39,730 nt of DNA. It comes from Nanobdellota archaeon (lineage in GTDB: Archaea > Nanobdellota > Nanobdellia > Woesearchaeales > JAHIVG01). A program made the translations under genes and the position numbers. The stretch covers positions 1 through 39,730 of the forward strand of contig JAHIVG010000046.1 of assembly GCA_018816705.1 (NCBI GenBank). The letters run 5' to 3'. Positions 23,356-31,107 of the stretch are shown here, in pieces. Numbering within the stretch: the first letter of the stretch is position 1; every line of letters begins with the position of its first letter. The notes beneath the pieces are model-generated. The model had not been told where the DNA came from. It ran no database searches and saw only the letters and a program-made list of their open reading frames with translations.

Positions 23356-24066
23356 TCAATGTCCGCAATCCTCGGAAAGCTCACTCAGATCATTAAGGTT
23401 GGCAACCATCTCTTTCACGGTCCGGAAATCTCCTGTCCTCAACCTGATATTCTCCTCTTCCAGCAGCTTTATGGCTCTTCTTCCTATCTTCTGCGCAAAG
23501 ATGATCGTCGGTGAGAATTTCTCCTTAATCTGCTGTATGGGTGAAATGGTGTCGTTGTTGTGTTCAAGCTCATTCTGTACTATTCTTAACTCTTCAGTGT
23601 GTGTATCATACATGGCAAAATATGGTGCATGGCCGAAATGGGGTGATATCTCCGAATCCAAGCCTTTATCTTCCATGAGAGGGATGAATATCCGTTCATG
23701 TTTCATTGGATGCGCATTTTTGGTGGCACTCGAGATATGTTCAAGCCCGGAGCCGAGCATGTCAATGATAGCCTCTTTGACAGGGCCAGAAGCCCTGAGA
23801 ACAGGTATCTCCAGTTCTTTCAATATGGATTCGGCGTTAGGTCCGAGGTTGCCTGTCATGACCTTGTCAGGCTTTAGGTCTGCTACCAGCTGTGCTGCCT
23901 TGACACCGGCGCCATGTCCATGGCTCGCGCCAGAATTTTCTATAGCCTCTACTAAGGTGGTCTCTCCGTTGTGGACTTCGACAACAAGGAAATATTTGCA
24001 TCTGCCGAACCGTTGATCTACACTGCTTTCAACTGTCTTTCCATCTGCGCTTATTACGATTTTCAT
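23356..24066 (-). CDS. Double NifX/NafY-like (dinitrogenase FeMo-cofactor) domain protein
   Basis: Two tandem domains of the dinitrogenase iron-molybdenum cofactor family: MKIVISADGKTVESSVDQRFG with the HGHGAGVKAAQLVADLKPD part, and RIFIPLMEDKGLDSEISPHFG in the second half. The SxVDxRFGR and SxISPHFGHA signatures mark the ligand-binding loops. Single-domain relatives bind FeMo-co precursors, but members occur in many organisms without nitrogenase and no nif genes are seen here. The C-terminal half has an added RRAIKLLEEENIRLRTGD helix. Translation starts at ATG 24066, overlapping DUF134. Confidence 0.9.
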   Translation of the reverse strand: MKIVISADGKTVESSVDQRFGRCKYFLVVEVHNGETTLVEAIENSGASHGHGAGVKAAQLVADLKPDKVMTGNLGPNAESILKELEIPVLRASGPVKEAIIDMLGSGLEHISSATKNAHPMKHERIFIPLMEDKGLDSEISPHFGHAPYFAMYDTHTEELRIVQNELEHNNDTISPIQQIKEKFSPTIIFAQKIGRRAIKLLEEENIRLRTGDFRTVKEMVANLNDLSELSEDCGH

Positions 24067-24398
24067 CTTCCCCTCCAACCATGACCGCATCGTCCTGGCC
24101 TGTTTCTGTGAATTGTATAATTTCCGCCCTCTACCCGTATTGCCTTTCCGTTGACTAAGGCATCACCGATCTTTTTCCTGGCTGTTATGACCAGCCTATG
24201 GAATGAGGGCTGCGAGATGCCCATCTCCCTTGCTGCCTCTTCCTGGTCCAGGCCGAGAAGATCTTTCAGGCGTATAGCCTCGAATTCATCCACTCTCAGG
24301 ACCGATTCATCTAGGTCAATCATCCTGACGCCGGCAGGTTTGAAATAGGTCACTTCTGGGTGGAATGCTACCCTCCTGCATCGCATGGGTCTAGGCAT
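24063..24398 (-). CDS. DUF134 (UPF0251) DNA-binding protein
   Basis: This 111-residue protein begins MPRPMRCRRVAFHPEVTYFK, the DUF134 signature, and continues with a sigma-like helix-turn-helix (LGLDQEEAAREMGISQPSFH). Family members are usually found beside NifX-like and MinD/ferredoxin genes, as here, and are presumed to regulate them. The end is Gly/Arg/His rich. Four-base overlap with the NifX gene and 8 nt with the DUF5320 gene upstream. The 20-bp palindrome ahead of the operon is a candidate target. Confidence 0.93.
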   Translation of the reverse strand: MPRPMRCRRVAFHPEVTYFKPAGVRMIDLDESVLRVDEFEAIRLKDLLGLDQEEAAREMGISQPSFHRLVITARKKIGDALVNGKAIRVEGGNYTIHRNRPGRCGHGWRGR

Positions 24399-24633
24399 TG
24401 TCCAGTTCCTGCTTCCTTTTCTCCAAGGCCTGCTTCTCGGTCTCTAATTCCTTGAGTTCTGCTTCGAGGATTCTCTTTTCTTCTTCATTTGTAGGGGCTT
24501 GTGGTTCAGGCGCCCTTCGCCTTCGATAGCCTCTACCGTTGAAGCCTCTTGCTAAGCCTCTTCCACACTGTCCTAAACCGCGGCCGGTCATCGGCCCCTC
24601 TCCGCATGGTCCTGTCCTGTCATTTCCTGGCAT
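24391..24633 (-). CDS. DUF5320-type small protein with coiled coil
   Basis: An 80-residue protein starting MPGNDRTGPCGEGPMTGRGL, the conserved Gly-rich, Cys-containing head of DUF5320, followed by an Arg-rich stretch (RGYRRRRAPEP) and a coiled coil (RILEAELKELETEKQALEKR). The family regularly accompanies DUF134 and NifX-like genes in anaerobes. It opens the seven-gene cluster. The ATG has GGAGGGAT-like pairing upstream. Confidence 0.9.
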   Translation of the reverse strand: MPGNDRTGPCGEGPMTGRGLGQCGRGLARGFNGRGYRRRRAPEPQAPTNEEEKRILEAELKELETEKQALEKRKQELDNA

Positions 24634-24654
24634 ATTTATCCCTCCAACAATTTG

Positions 24655-24674
24655 TTATGAATATATATTCATAA
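24655..24674. promoter_or_regulatory. 20-bp palindrome upstream of the DUF5320-DUF134-NifX operon
   Basis: TTATGAATATATATTCATAA is perfectly self-complementary and covers the region around 22-41 nt before the first ATG, overlapping TATA-like sequence. A further TATA (TTTATATATT) lies just upstream. An operator for DUF134 or another dimeric regulator is likely. Confidence 0.6.
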
Positions 24675-24724
24675 TTAATATATAAATCTTCCTGTTTTTC
24701 CACACCAGGAAGGATATTCAAAAG

Positions 24725-24737
24725 ATTTATATATCCA
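24725..24737 (+). promoter_or_regulatory. TATA box for the zinc-ribbon gene at 24759
   Basis: AAAAGATTTATATATCC precedes ATG 24759 by about 25 nt, which favours that start (leaderless) over ATG 24747. Confidence 0.6.
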
Positions 24738-24758
24738 TTCATCCAGATGCGCAACCCC

Positions 24759-25160
24759 ATGATAGACGTGAAAGAGGTAAGGTCAGTCTGCAGGAGATGC
24801 GGAAGAGATGCACCGGCAGAGAAATTCGTACTTGACCATTTCTACAAGCTGGTGGTCTGCCCCACATGTGCCAGGGAGCATGATGGCGGGGTCAATACGG
24901 CTGAAGCCGCTGGAAAGGCAGCCAAGTTGCCCAGCAAGCAGCCTGGAACATTGGGCGCGAAGCCGGCAGGCATGGCAAGGCCGGCTGGCCAGCTGGATCG
25001 GCAGGCAAGGCCGATGGAAAGGAACATTCCCAAACCTGGCCATGAGTCTAAAATCAAGCTGCAATGCCACAAGTGCAGATTCAAATTCAACTTCAACAAG
25101 GAAAGGAGGGCTCCGAGAATATGCCCCTACTGCGGCACCCCGGTCCCAGAGATTAGATAA
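24759..25160 (+). CDS. Protein with two zinc-binding ribbons and a basic linker
   Basis: The 133-residue protein has an N-terminal CRRCGRDAPAEKF...VVCPTC ribbon, a long low-complexity Pro/Gly/Lys linker (KLPSKQPGTLGAKPAGMARP) and a C-terminal CHKCRFKFNFNKERRAPRIC followed by PYCG. Two separate CxxC/CxxC sites and basic charge suggest nucleic-acid binding, possibly to ribosome or transcription machinery. The track's ATG 24747 lies too close to the TATA box. The dihydrouridine synthase gene follows by 20 nt and is probably co-transcribed. Confidence 0.85.
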   Translation: MIDVKEVRSVCRRCGRDAPAEKFVLDHFYKLVVCPTCAREHDGGVNTAEAAGKAAKLPSKQPGTLGAKPAGMARPAGQLDRQARPMERNIPKPGHESKIKLQCHKCRFKFNFNKERRAPRICPYCGTPVPEIR

Positions 25161-25180
25161 GCCAGTTCTGTTGGTATATC

Positions 25181-26002
25181 ATGATGAACTTCAGCTACAT
25201 GCTAGCTCCGATGGAAGACATAACAGGCACCGCTTTCAGGTCCACATGCTTCAGGCATGGGGCTGATATGACCTTCACTGAGATGACTAGGGTGGAGGGC
25301 CTGTCCAGGAGGAACAGGAGCACTTGGTCGCGAATCTTATTGAAGGATGATACACCTACGGTAATACAGCTGATTGGGGCCAAAGAGGACCATCTCAAGA
25401 GGTTTCTAGGGATGTTCAAACCCCAGCCAGGATTCATGGGATTCAACCTGAACCTCGGGTGCCCTAGCCCGGATGTCATAAGGCTCGGCCTGGGCTGTGC
25501 CATGATAAGGAGGATCACGAAGACAAAGAAATTGGTCGCAATCCTAAAAGACCGGGGCTTTGCAGTCTCGGTCAAGTTGAGGCTAGGCATGAACAGGCAG
25601 GACAAGGACCGCAAGGTGTACCTGCACCTGATAGATGCAGTAGATGCCGACTGCTTCATCGTGCATGCCAGGCACGGCCAGGAATCGCTTGACGCCCAGG
25701 CAGACTTCAGTGTCTATGACGGGTGCGTGAAGACAGGCAGGCCCATCATCGCCAACGGCGGCATCAGCGGATGCGGCCAGGTCAGGGAACTGAAGGATAT
25801 GGGTGTGAAGGGAGCCATGATCGGGAGGGCGGCTGTCCTCGAACCAGCGATATTCAGCAGGCTGAAAGGCGGTCCATGCCTTCCATACGATTCGGTGTTG
25901 AAGGAATTCATCTCGTTGTCACAAAGGTTCGACGAGCCCAACAAATACCGGAAAAATGTCCTGAAGCGCAGTCCCGAAGGGCTTTCAGGCCGGCGATACT
26001 GA
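25181..26002 (+). CDS. dus: tRNA-dihydrouridine synthase family, short form
   Basis: A 273-residue TIM-barrel flavoenzyme of the Dus family: YMLAPMEDITGTAFRSTCFR at the FMN site, FNLNLGCPSPDVIRLGLG with the catalytic-type cysteine in GCP, VKLRLGMN, FIVHARHG and IIANGGISG, then MIGRAAVLEP. It reduces uridines in the D-loop of tRNA with NADPH. The C-terminal helical RNA-binding domain seems shorter than usual, ending PEGLSGRRY. The gene runs into the end of a second dus gene on the other strand with an 18-nt overlap. Confidence 0.92.
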   Translation: MMNFSYMLAPMEDITGTAFRSTCFRHGADMTFTEMTRVEGLSRRNRSTWSRILLKDDTPTVIQLIGAKEDHLKRFLGMFKPQPGFMGFNLNLGCPSPDVIRLGLGCAMIRRITKTKKLVAILKDRGFAVSVKLRLGMNRQDKDRKVYLHLIDAVDADCFIVHARHGQESLDAQADFSVYDGCVKTGRPIIANGGISGCGQVRELKDMGVKGAMIGRAAVLEPAIFSRLKGGPCLPYDSVLKEFISLSQRFDEPNKYRKNVLKRSPEGLSGRRY

Positions 26003-26929
26003 GCAGACCTTTATTTCCATAACGCCTGCCAAGCTTCCGGTGTCTGTGCATCCCGATATCTCCTGCCTCAGCCTGGCAGCCCCTTTAATCCCTTTGGTGA
26101 AATGCATCGCATGCCCCTTGGCCTGGTTCAACGGGATCCCATGCCTCTCCGCCAGTTCGAGGTATCCCTTGAACTGCTCTCTACTATCCTCCTTTTCGTA
26201 ACCGCCTTTTTTCAGGAAATCATCGATCTGCCTGAACATGTAAGGGTTGCCCATCGCTGCCCTGCCGATCATTACATAATCAATCCCGCTTTCATCTAAG
26301 CGCTGCTTGAACACTTCAGGCGAATCAACATCTCCATTGCCTATGACAGGGATACTGACTGATTCCTTGACTTTCGCGATCATGTCCCAGTCAGCCTTGC
26401 CTTTGAAACCCTGCTTCTGTGTGCGGCCGTGTACGGTTATGGCTGCCGCGCCGGCTGACTCGACCATCTGCGCCACCTCGACGACGTTGATGTGCCTGCT
26501 GTCGATGCCGGTCCGGAGCTTGACAGTGATCGGTCTATCGACAGCCGATACGAGTTTCTCGACCAGGGACACTATCTTTTCTGGTCGCTTCAGCATCTCT
26601 GATCCTGCTCCGGTCTTGATGACTTTCCAGGCCGGGCAGCCGCAGTTGATGTCGATGATATCAAACCGCTCCTCGAGTTGTTTCGCTGCTCCGATGATCT
26701 CCTTCTCGTCAGAGCCGAAGACCTGCACTGCCGAGGGCTTCTCTGATGGGTCCAGCTTGAGCAGCTGCAGGCTCTTCTTGTTGCCCCTGACGAGCGCGGC
26801 GCTGGAGACAAACTCAGTATATGTCAGCCCTGCACCATATCTTTTGGCCAGCGCCCTGAACGCCACGTCTGTATAGCGTGACATCGGCGCGAGGATGGCC
26901 TTTGACTTCAGCTTCGGGAACTTCTTCAT
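25985..26929 (-). CDS. dus: tRNA-dihydrouridine synthase (DusB-like)
   Basis: The 314-residue protein carries a full set of Dus motifs: KAILAPMSRYTDVAFRALAK, IIDINCGCPAWKVIKTGAGS, VKLRTGIDSRHIN, ITVHGRTQKQGFKGKADWD, PVIGNGDVDSPE and VMIGRAAMGNPYMF. The following C-terminal helices form the tRNA-binding domain. It differs enough from the opposing dus to suggest a different tRNA position as target. A TATA-like TCTATAAACC precedes the ATG. Confidence 0.95.
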   Translation of the reverse strand: MKKFPKLKSKAILAPMSRYTDVAFRALAKRYGAGLTYTEFVSSAALVRGNKKSLQLLKLDPSEKPSAVQVFGSDEKEIIGAAKQLEERFDIIDINCGCPAWKVIKTGAGSEMLKRPEKIVSLVEKLVSAVDRPITVKLRTGIDSRHINVVEVAQMVESAGAAAITVHGRTQKQGFKGKADWDMIAKVKESVSIPVIGNGDVDSPEVFKQRLDESGIDYVMIGRAAMGNPYMFRQIDDFLKKGGYEKEDSREQFKGYLELAERHGIPLNQAKGHAMHFTKGIKGAARLRQEISGCTDTGSLAGVMEIKVCSVSPA

Positions 26930-26969
26930 GCAAGCGAAAGAATCAGTATGGTTTATAGATTTTTCCGAA

Positions 26970-27001
26970 ATTGACCTGATTTTTTCCGGAAAAAGGTCAA
27001 T
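26970..27001. repeat. 32-bp self-complementary hairpin
   Basis: ATTGACCT (26970) pairs perfectly with AGGTCAAT (26994-27001), and TTTTCCGGAAAA in between is itself a palindrome. It lies upstream of the minus-strand dus promoter in a 257-bp gap. Confidence 0.55.
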
Positions 27002-27015
27002 CGAATTTTCTATTC

Positions 27016-27089
27016 CGAAAACTCGCTATAAGTATGAGGAGCGTAATATTCCGCCTAAGGGCGGAGATAGTTCCGAACGCGAGTTTTCG
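27016..27089. ncRNA. Candidate structured RNA element
   Basis: CGAAAACTCGC (27016-27026) and GCGAGTTTTCG (27079-27089) are an exact 11-bp inverted repeat. Inside, CCGCC-TAAG-GGCGG (27051-27064) forms a second hairpin and GGA/TCC can extend it. Three nested helices with no coding frame across them suggest a folded RNA; the strand is unknown. Poly-T or a clear promoter is not seen, so this is tentative. Confidence 0.4.
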
Positions 27090-27109
27090 TTATTAAACAA
27101 AAGAAAATG

Positions 27110-27184
27110 CACCAGACCGATTGTCTGGTGAGACTCCCAGTCTCCTGCGGGTTCAAATGGGAACTGAGAGTCCCGTCCACGCCG
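27110..27184 (+). tRNA. tRNA 3' portion (type II, perhaps Ser) with T-loop mini-intron; no 5' half nearby
   Basis: GCGGG-TTCAAAT (27147-27158) is a T-arm whose partner CCCGT comes only after 13 extra bases; then CCACGCC and G would be the 3' acceptor strand and discriminator. The insertion fits a bulge-helix-bulge intron at 59/60: TTCA pairs with TGAG, with AAT and AGT as 3-nt bulges. Upstream, GAGACT-CCC-AGTCTC resembles a long variable arm, and with G73 this points to tRNA-Ser. CACCAGAC-CGATT-GTCTGGTG forms a further hairpin. The required 5' strand GGCGTGG is not found upstream. It could be the 3' half of a split tRNA, or a tRNA fragment left by an integrated element. Confidence 0.4.
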
Positions 27185-27186
27185 CC

Positions 27187-27807
27187 CTAATCAAAGATTC
27201 CCTGATCCTGATTGGGCTGTAAGATCCTGCTTGAATCCTTGCCGACATTCTTCACAGTATTCTTGGTCTTGAATTTGGCTGATTCAACGCACAGCGCCAG
27301 CAGATCCAGGCCGACATGCGCATCAGCAGGGTGTCCGCTGGCGATACCTTCCATGGGCATTATCCTCGTCCTTGAGAAGTCAGTATAGAGTCTTAGCAGT
27401 TCTTGAATGTGATATCTGCAATCGTAGGCCACACCAATAATTCCATTGTTTCCGACATATTCATGGCGTTTATGAGGTGTATAATGAGAGTCGCTACTAT
27501 AAGGCCACCGGATCCGGCTGATGAGCTCCATACTCAATAATTCTATCATCCCACTATCTATTGCAACCATAAGGAAAGGGTAATTGTCAGATAATAGTTG
27601 GGATGATTCATAAATGAGGACTCCTTCATACTTCCTGGGTATATCTTTCTCGAACAATCGTAAAATCAGGTCGGGATACACTGGCGGCTTACTCTTGTCC
27701 TCAAGAACGCTCCTGCCATGCATCCTGAGGGAATCACTGTGCTCCCGGAGGTAGTCCATCTTCTCCTTATTGCTCCCTCCCAATCCTCTGACTTCTACGA
27801 ATGGCAT
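27187..27807 (-). CDS. Unknown protein, copy 3 of a tandem triplicated family
   Basis: A 206-residue protein beginning MPFVEVRGLGGSNKEKMDYL, a start shared with the two genes upstream. The middle varies, while the later part has an aromatic-Asp segment (LRLYTDFSRTRIMPMEGIAS) and the HVGLDLLALCVESAKFK helix common to all three. The pattern suggests a conserved fold with a variable central region. No family is recognised and there is no membrane segment. It starts two bases after the stop of copy 2, so the three genes form an operon. Confidence 0.8.
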   Translation of the reverse strand: MPFVEVRGLGGSNKEKMDYLREHSDSLRMHGRSVLEDKSKPPVYPDLILRLFEKDIPRKYEGVLIYESSQLLSDNYPFLMVAIDSGMIELLSMELISRIRWPYSSDSHYTPHKRHEYVGNNGIIGVAYDCRYHIQELLRLYTDFSRTRIMPMEGIASGHPADAHVGLDLLALCVESAKFKTKNTVKNVGKDSSRILQPNQDQGIFD

Positions 27808-27809
27808 TT

Positions 27810-28394
27810 TCAGAACGGGTCACAATTGTTGATGTGGTCAAGGTTGGCTCTCATCACTGCCATGACCAGCAGCTCCAGCCCGATGAATGAGTTGTCAGGC
27901 GGGCCGTCTGCCAAGCCCAGCAGGGGTATGAAGCTTATCTTTTTCACCTTATGGAACTCTTCATGCTTCTTCCGGAAGTCGCAATCAGTGACATAGACCC
28001 TTCCGTGGTATCTCTTCATCATGTACTGCCTGTCCTCAGTCCAATAGCCACGGCTCTCCTTGCCGGTCCAAGAATGCCTTAACCCCACGCCGGCTATCTT
28101 CTCCTGGAACTCTGCAATCGCCTCTTTGCAGTCATCTTCTGAATATCCTACCAATATAAATGGATATGTCTTATGTATCTCTTTTGAGCATTCGCACAAT
28201 GCGAGACAGGTCTCAGCGCCCCAGAATATATGGTTCACAGCCCGCTTTATCTGGTCAGGGTATACAGGTATATGCTCAGGATTCTCATACCTGCTCCGGC
28301 CGAAGCGCAGCCTGTCAAAATTCTGCCTGAGATACTCGGTCTTGGCGGCTGTGCTCCCTCCCAATCCCCTGACTTCTACGAATGGTGACATCAT
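27810..28394 (-). CDS. Unknown protein, copy 2 of a tandem triplicated family
   Basis: A 194-residue member with SPFVEVRGLGGSTAAKTEYL at the N-terminus, VYVTDCDFRKKHEEFHKVKK in the region matching the aromatic-Asp segment of its relatives and FIGLELLVMAVMRANLDH near the end. The track's start at 28556 lies deep inside copy 1; the ATG at 28394 overlaps its stop as ATGA and gives the shared N-terminus. The divergence between copies is high except at the two ends, so they are old duplicates or under diversifying selection. Function unknown. Confidence 0.8.
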   Translation of the reverse strand: MMSPFVEVRGLGGSTAAKTEYLRQNFDRLRFGRSRYENPEHIPVYPDQIKRAVNHIFWGAETCLALCECSKEIHKTYPFILVGYSEDDCKEAIAEFQEKIAGVGLRHSWTGKESRGYWTEDRQYMMKRYHGRVYVTDCDFRKKHEEFHKVKKISFIPLLGLADGPPDNSFIGLELLVMAVMRANLDHINNCDPF

Positions 28395-28948
28395 TTCCAC
28401 ATGTGATCTATCAATGAAGGATCTGCTCGAGTTTTGTGCATCGAGCTCGCTGACTCCACGCAATGGATGAGGACGTCGAGGCCCACAGTCCTTCTGTCCG
28501 ATTCCACCAAGCCGGGTATCGGCCTGAATTCCACTTTCTTCCAATAGGATTCCCACCCGCCTTTTTCGATATCCTTTCGGAAATCATGGTATGCCCGGTA
28601 TATCCCCCCATAAAATCCATCTGATTTTTCATAAGGATCTAAGATTATAGGGGCAGAAATTGAGTTGATGTTTCTTATGCAGATATAACCGGTTTGCTCC
28701 CTTTCCCTATCTGATCCCATTATTATGAAATTAAAAAATTTGGCCAGGTCATTGGAATCATCATATAATACAGCTGCCTCGGTCTTATGGAAATCAATCG
28801 TTGCGAAGGCATCATCTATCTGTCGGTATAGCCGGACTCTTCTTTCAGGATTGTCAAGGTTCTCTTGCACAAGATCAGGGTGATCATGAAAATATCTATG
28901 CTTCTGCGCTGTTGATCCGCCAAATCCCCACACTTCTACGAATGGCAT
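28391..28948 (-). CDS. Unknown protein, copy 1 of a tandem triplicated family
   Basis: The first gene of the set, 185 residues: MPFVEVWGFGGSTAQKHRYF, then IYRAYHDFRKDIEKGGWESY and TVGLDVLIHCVESASSM. Its N-terminus and C-terminal helix align with those of the two downstream genes. The FVEVxGxGGS motif at the extreme N-terminus looks like a short strand and glycine-rich loop that could bind a phosphate or form a dimer edge; that is speculation. Its stop overlaps the start of copy 2. Confidence 0.8.
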   Translation of the reverse strand: MPFVEVWGFGGSTAQKHRYFHDHPDLVQENLDNPERRVRLYRQIDDAFATIDFHKTEAAVLYDDSNDLAKFFNFIIMGSDREREQTGYICIRNINSISAPIILDPYEKSDGFYGGIYRAYHDFRKDIEKGGWESYWKKVEFRPIPGLVESDRRTVGLDVLIHCVESASSMHKTRADPSLIDHMWK

Positions 28949-29001
28949 GAAGCTGGGAGAGAAACAGCGTTTTTATACTTTACCATGTAAAAATGACAAA
29001 A

Positions 29002-31074
29002 TCATACCAGCTCTGCTGTCTCGACCCGCTGGGCGCTGCCCGTCTTCAAGGCATCATCTATCTTGATTGCAGTAAGCGTGGCCACCGCCGCTTCCCTGAG
29101 CCCGAAGTCAGGCTTCTTCTTGCCAGTCATGACATCAGAAAGGTACTGCAATACTGCTTTCCTGCCGCGGTTGGCCTTCTTCAGCGTGAAGACCTTGTCG
29201 TTTATGCTCAGCTCGATGAAATCATCCAGCACCATGACTGTCTTGTTCTTGTACAGCTCGAGGTATTCCTGCGGCAATGAATCGTTCCCGCTCACAGAAT
29301 AGACCAGGTTCACGATAGAGCCGTCTGCATACTTGATTATCGCCACAAAATCGTCCTTGTTGCCTGCTGTGTGCCTCGCGATGACTTCGACCGGGTCAAC
29401 ACCGATAAGGAGATTCAGCATGTCGATATGGTTGCATGCATCTCCCAATAATGCTCCACCTCCTTCCTTCTTGTCGAGCAGCCAGTCGTGTCGGGGCAGC
29501 GGATTGTTGATCCTGAAAGTGATGAGTGTAGGCCCGGATTCCTTGGGCAGGGCATTGAGCATCTTCTCCACCAGCGGCGAGAACCGCCTGTTGAAGCCTG
29601 TCATGTAGAAATTGCCCCCATGCTTCACAGCAGAGATGACTTCCTTGAGCTCATCCATCTCCAGTGCCATGGGCCTCTCGCAGAACACTGCCCTGCCAGC
29701 TTTTGCAGCCTCGATGCTGAGCTTGGCATGCAGGTTGTTCCTCGTCGCCACCATTATGAGGTCATGGTATTCGAGCACGTCCTTGTAGTCGGTGCTGTAC
29801 TGCTTGATGCCGTATTCCTCTGCTGTCTCCTTGGCGTTCAGGCCGTTCTTGGTCACTATGCTCTGCAGCTTGAACTCTTCCATCCTCTTGAGCAGCGGAA
29901 GGTGCACCTTCTTGACATAGCTGCCCGCCCCGATCACCGCAGTGGTTATCTGCCCAGAGACCTTGACAGGGTTATGGAACATCGTCTCATCTGTGGGTTT
30001 GGAGTATGTGAATAGCACGCCGAAGCTGGGATTCTTCTCGACAAATGCATAGGCAACATCGCCCTTCTCGAACGGGAAGAGCTGTGTTATCAGCGGTTTA
30101 AGATTGACCTGTTTTTTCTCGACCAGCTCAATGAATGCCTCCATGTTGCGCCTCTCAGTCCAGCGCACATAACCTATGGGGTAATCTATCCCATGCTTCT
30201 CATAGCTCTCGTCATATCTTCCCGGGCCATAAGAGAAAGACACCTTGACGTCCAGCTCCTTTGCATACAGCTGGGCCCTTTCGAGCTCCAGGCCGATGTC
30301 TCCCAGGATTACGACGCTGCCCTTCTTCCTGCACATGTGGAACGCCTCGTTTATGGCAGTGCTGTCCTTTGATGATGCAGCGATCAGCACCCCGTCGCAG
30401 CCGTTGCCCTTGGTCTTGCTCAGCACGAACTCAGCCGCGTCCTTGGACGCACCCTCCATGTCCCAGTGCTTGTTGGCGAACAGCACCATCTCCTCATGCT
30501 TGTCTATGCCTATCACATTGCAGCCATTGGCATTGAGCAGCTGGCAGCATAGCTGGCCTATCAGCCCCAGGCCTATCACTGCTATAGTCTCTCCCAGCTG
30601 TGGATTCAGTCTTCTGACGCCCTGCAGCGCTGTCGCCCCCACTGACGTGAAGGCCGCTTCCTCGAATGATACCTTCTCTGGCAAGCGCACAGCCAGGTTC
30701 TTGGGCACGAGCACGTATTCGCCATGAGATGCATAGCCGAAGCCTGCGCATGCCACCCTGTCGCCGATGGCGAACCCGGTGTCATCCTGTTCGACGACAA
30801 TGCCTGAAGAGCTATATCCCAGCGCTGTGAGCTCGGACATCCTATCTTTTACCTTCACCATGGTCGCTTTGACCCCTTCCTTCTGGATGCTCTTGAAGCC
30901 TCGCTTCAGCACTTCCTCGCTCTCGACTATCTGGGGTGCTGCCAATGCCTGCTCCTGGCCTTTGCTTATGAGAGAATTCTTGTTCTCCACCACGATGTGG
31001 CCCGGCTTAGCGACCGGCCGCGGGAACTCCTCATACACAATCCCCTTCATGTTGTGGTGGAAGAGCTGTTTCAT
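29002..31074 (-). CDS. Bidomain dehydrogenase: MDR alcohol dehydrogenase fused to Gfo/Idh/MocA oxidoreductase
   Basis: The 690-residue protein joins two enzymes. Residues 1 to about 350 are a medium-chain dehydrogenase (GroES-like start, DRVACAGFGYASHGEYVLVP, AVIGLGLIGQLCCQLLNANG as NAD(P) fold). Residues about 370 to 690 are a Gfo/Idh/MocA protein (TTAVIGAGSYVKKVHLPLLK, then AVFCERPMALEMDEL with the EKP-like ERP motif and GDACNHIDMLNLL). Such fusions are known from exopolysaccharide and nucleotide-sugar loci, where they oxidise or reduce a sugar derivative. No sugar genes flank it here. The length is near the family norm, so the fusion is not an artefact. Confidence 0.92.
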   Translation of the reverse strand: MKQLFHHNMKGIVYEEFPRPVAKPGHIVVENKNSLISKGQEQALAAPQIVESEEVLKRGFKSIQKEGVKATMVKVKDRMSELTALGYSSSGIVVEQDDTGFAIGDRVACAGFGYASHGEYVLVPKNLAVRLPEKVSFEEAAFTSVGATALQGVRRLNPQLGETIAVIGLGLIGQLCCQLLNANGCNVIGIDKHEEMVLFANKHWDMEGASKDAAEFVLSKTKGNGCDGVLIAASSKDSTAINEAFHMCRKKGSVVILGDIGLELERAQLYAKELDVKVSFSYGPGRYDESYEKHGIDYPIGYVRWTERRNMEAFIELVEKKQVNLKPLITQLFPFEKGDVAYAFVEKNPSFGVLFTYSKPTDETMFHNPVKVSGQITTAVIGAGSYVKKVHLPLLKRMEEFKLQSIVTKNGLNAKETAEEYGIKQYSTDYKDVLEYHDLIMVATRNNLHAKLSIEAAKAGRAVFCERPMALEMDELKEVISAVKHGGNFYMTGFNRRFSPLVEKMLNALPKESGPTLITFRINNPLPRHDWLLDKKEGGGALLGDACNHIDMLNLLIGVDPVEVIARHTAGNKDDFVAIIKYADGSIVNLVYSVSGNDSLPQEYLELYKNKTVMVLDDFIELSINDKVFTLKKANRGRKAVLQYLSDVMTGKKKPDFGLREAAVATLTAIKIDDALKTGSAQRVETAELV

Positions 31075-31107
31075 TGAAAGGAGAGAATTTGGGCGGGTTT
31101 AAATGTA

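Noticed and set aside
23356-24066. Nitrogen fixation locus
   Set aside because: The NifX-like domains alone are common without nitrogenase, and no nifHDKEN or nifB gene is present in the window.
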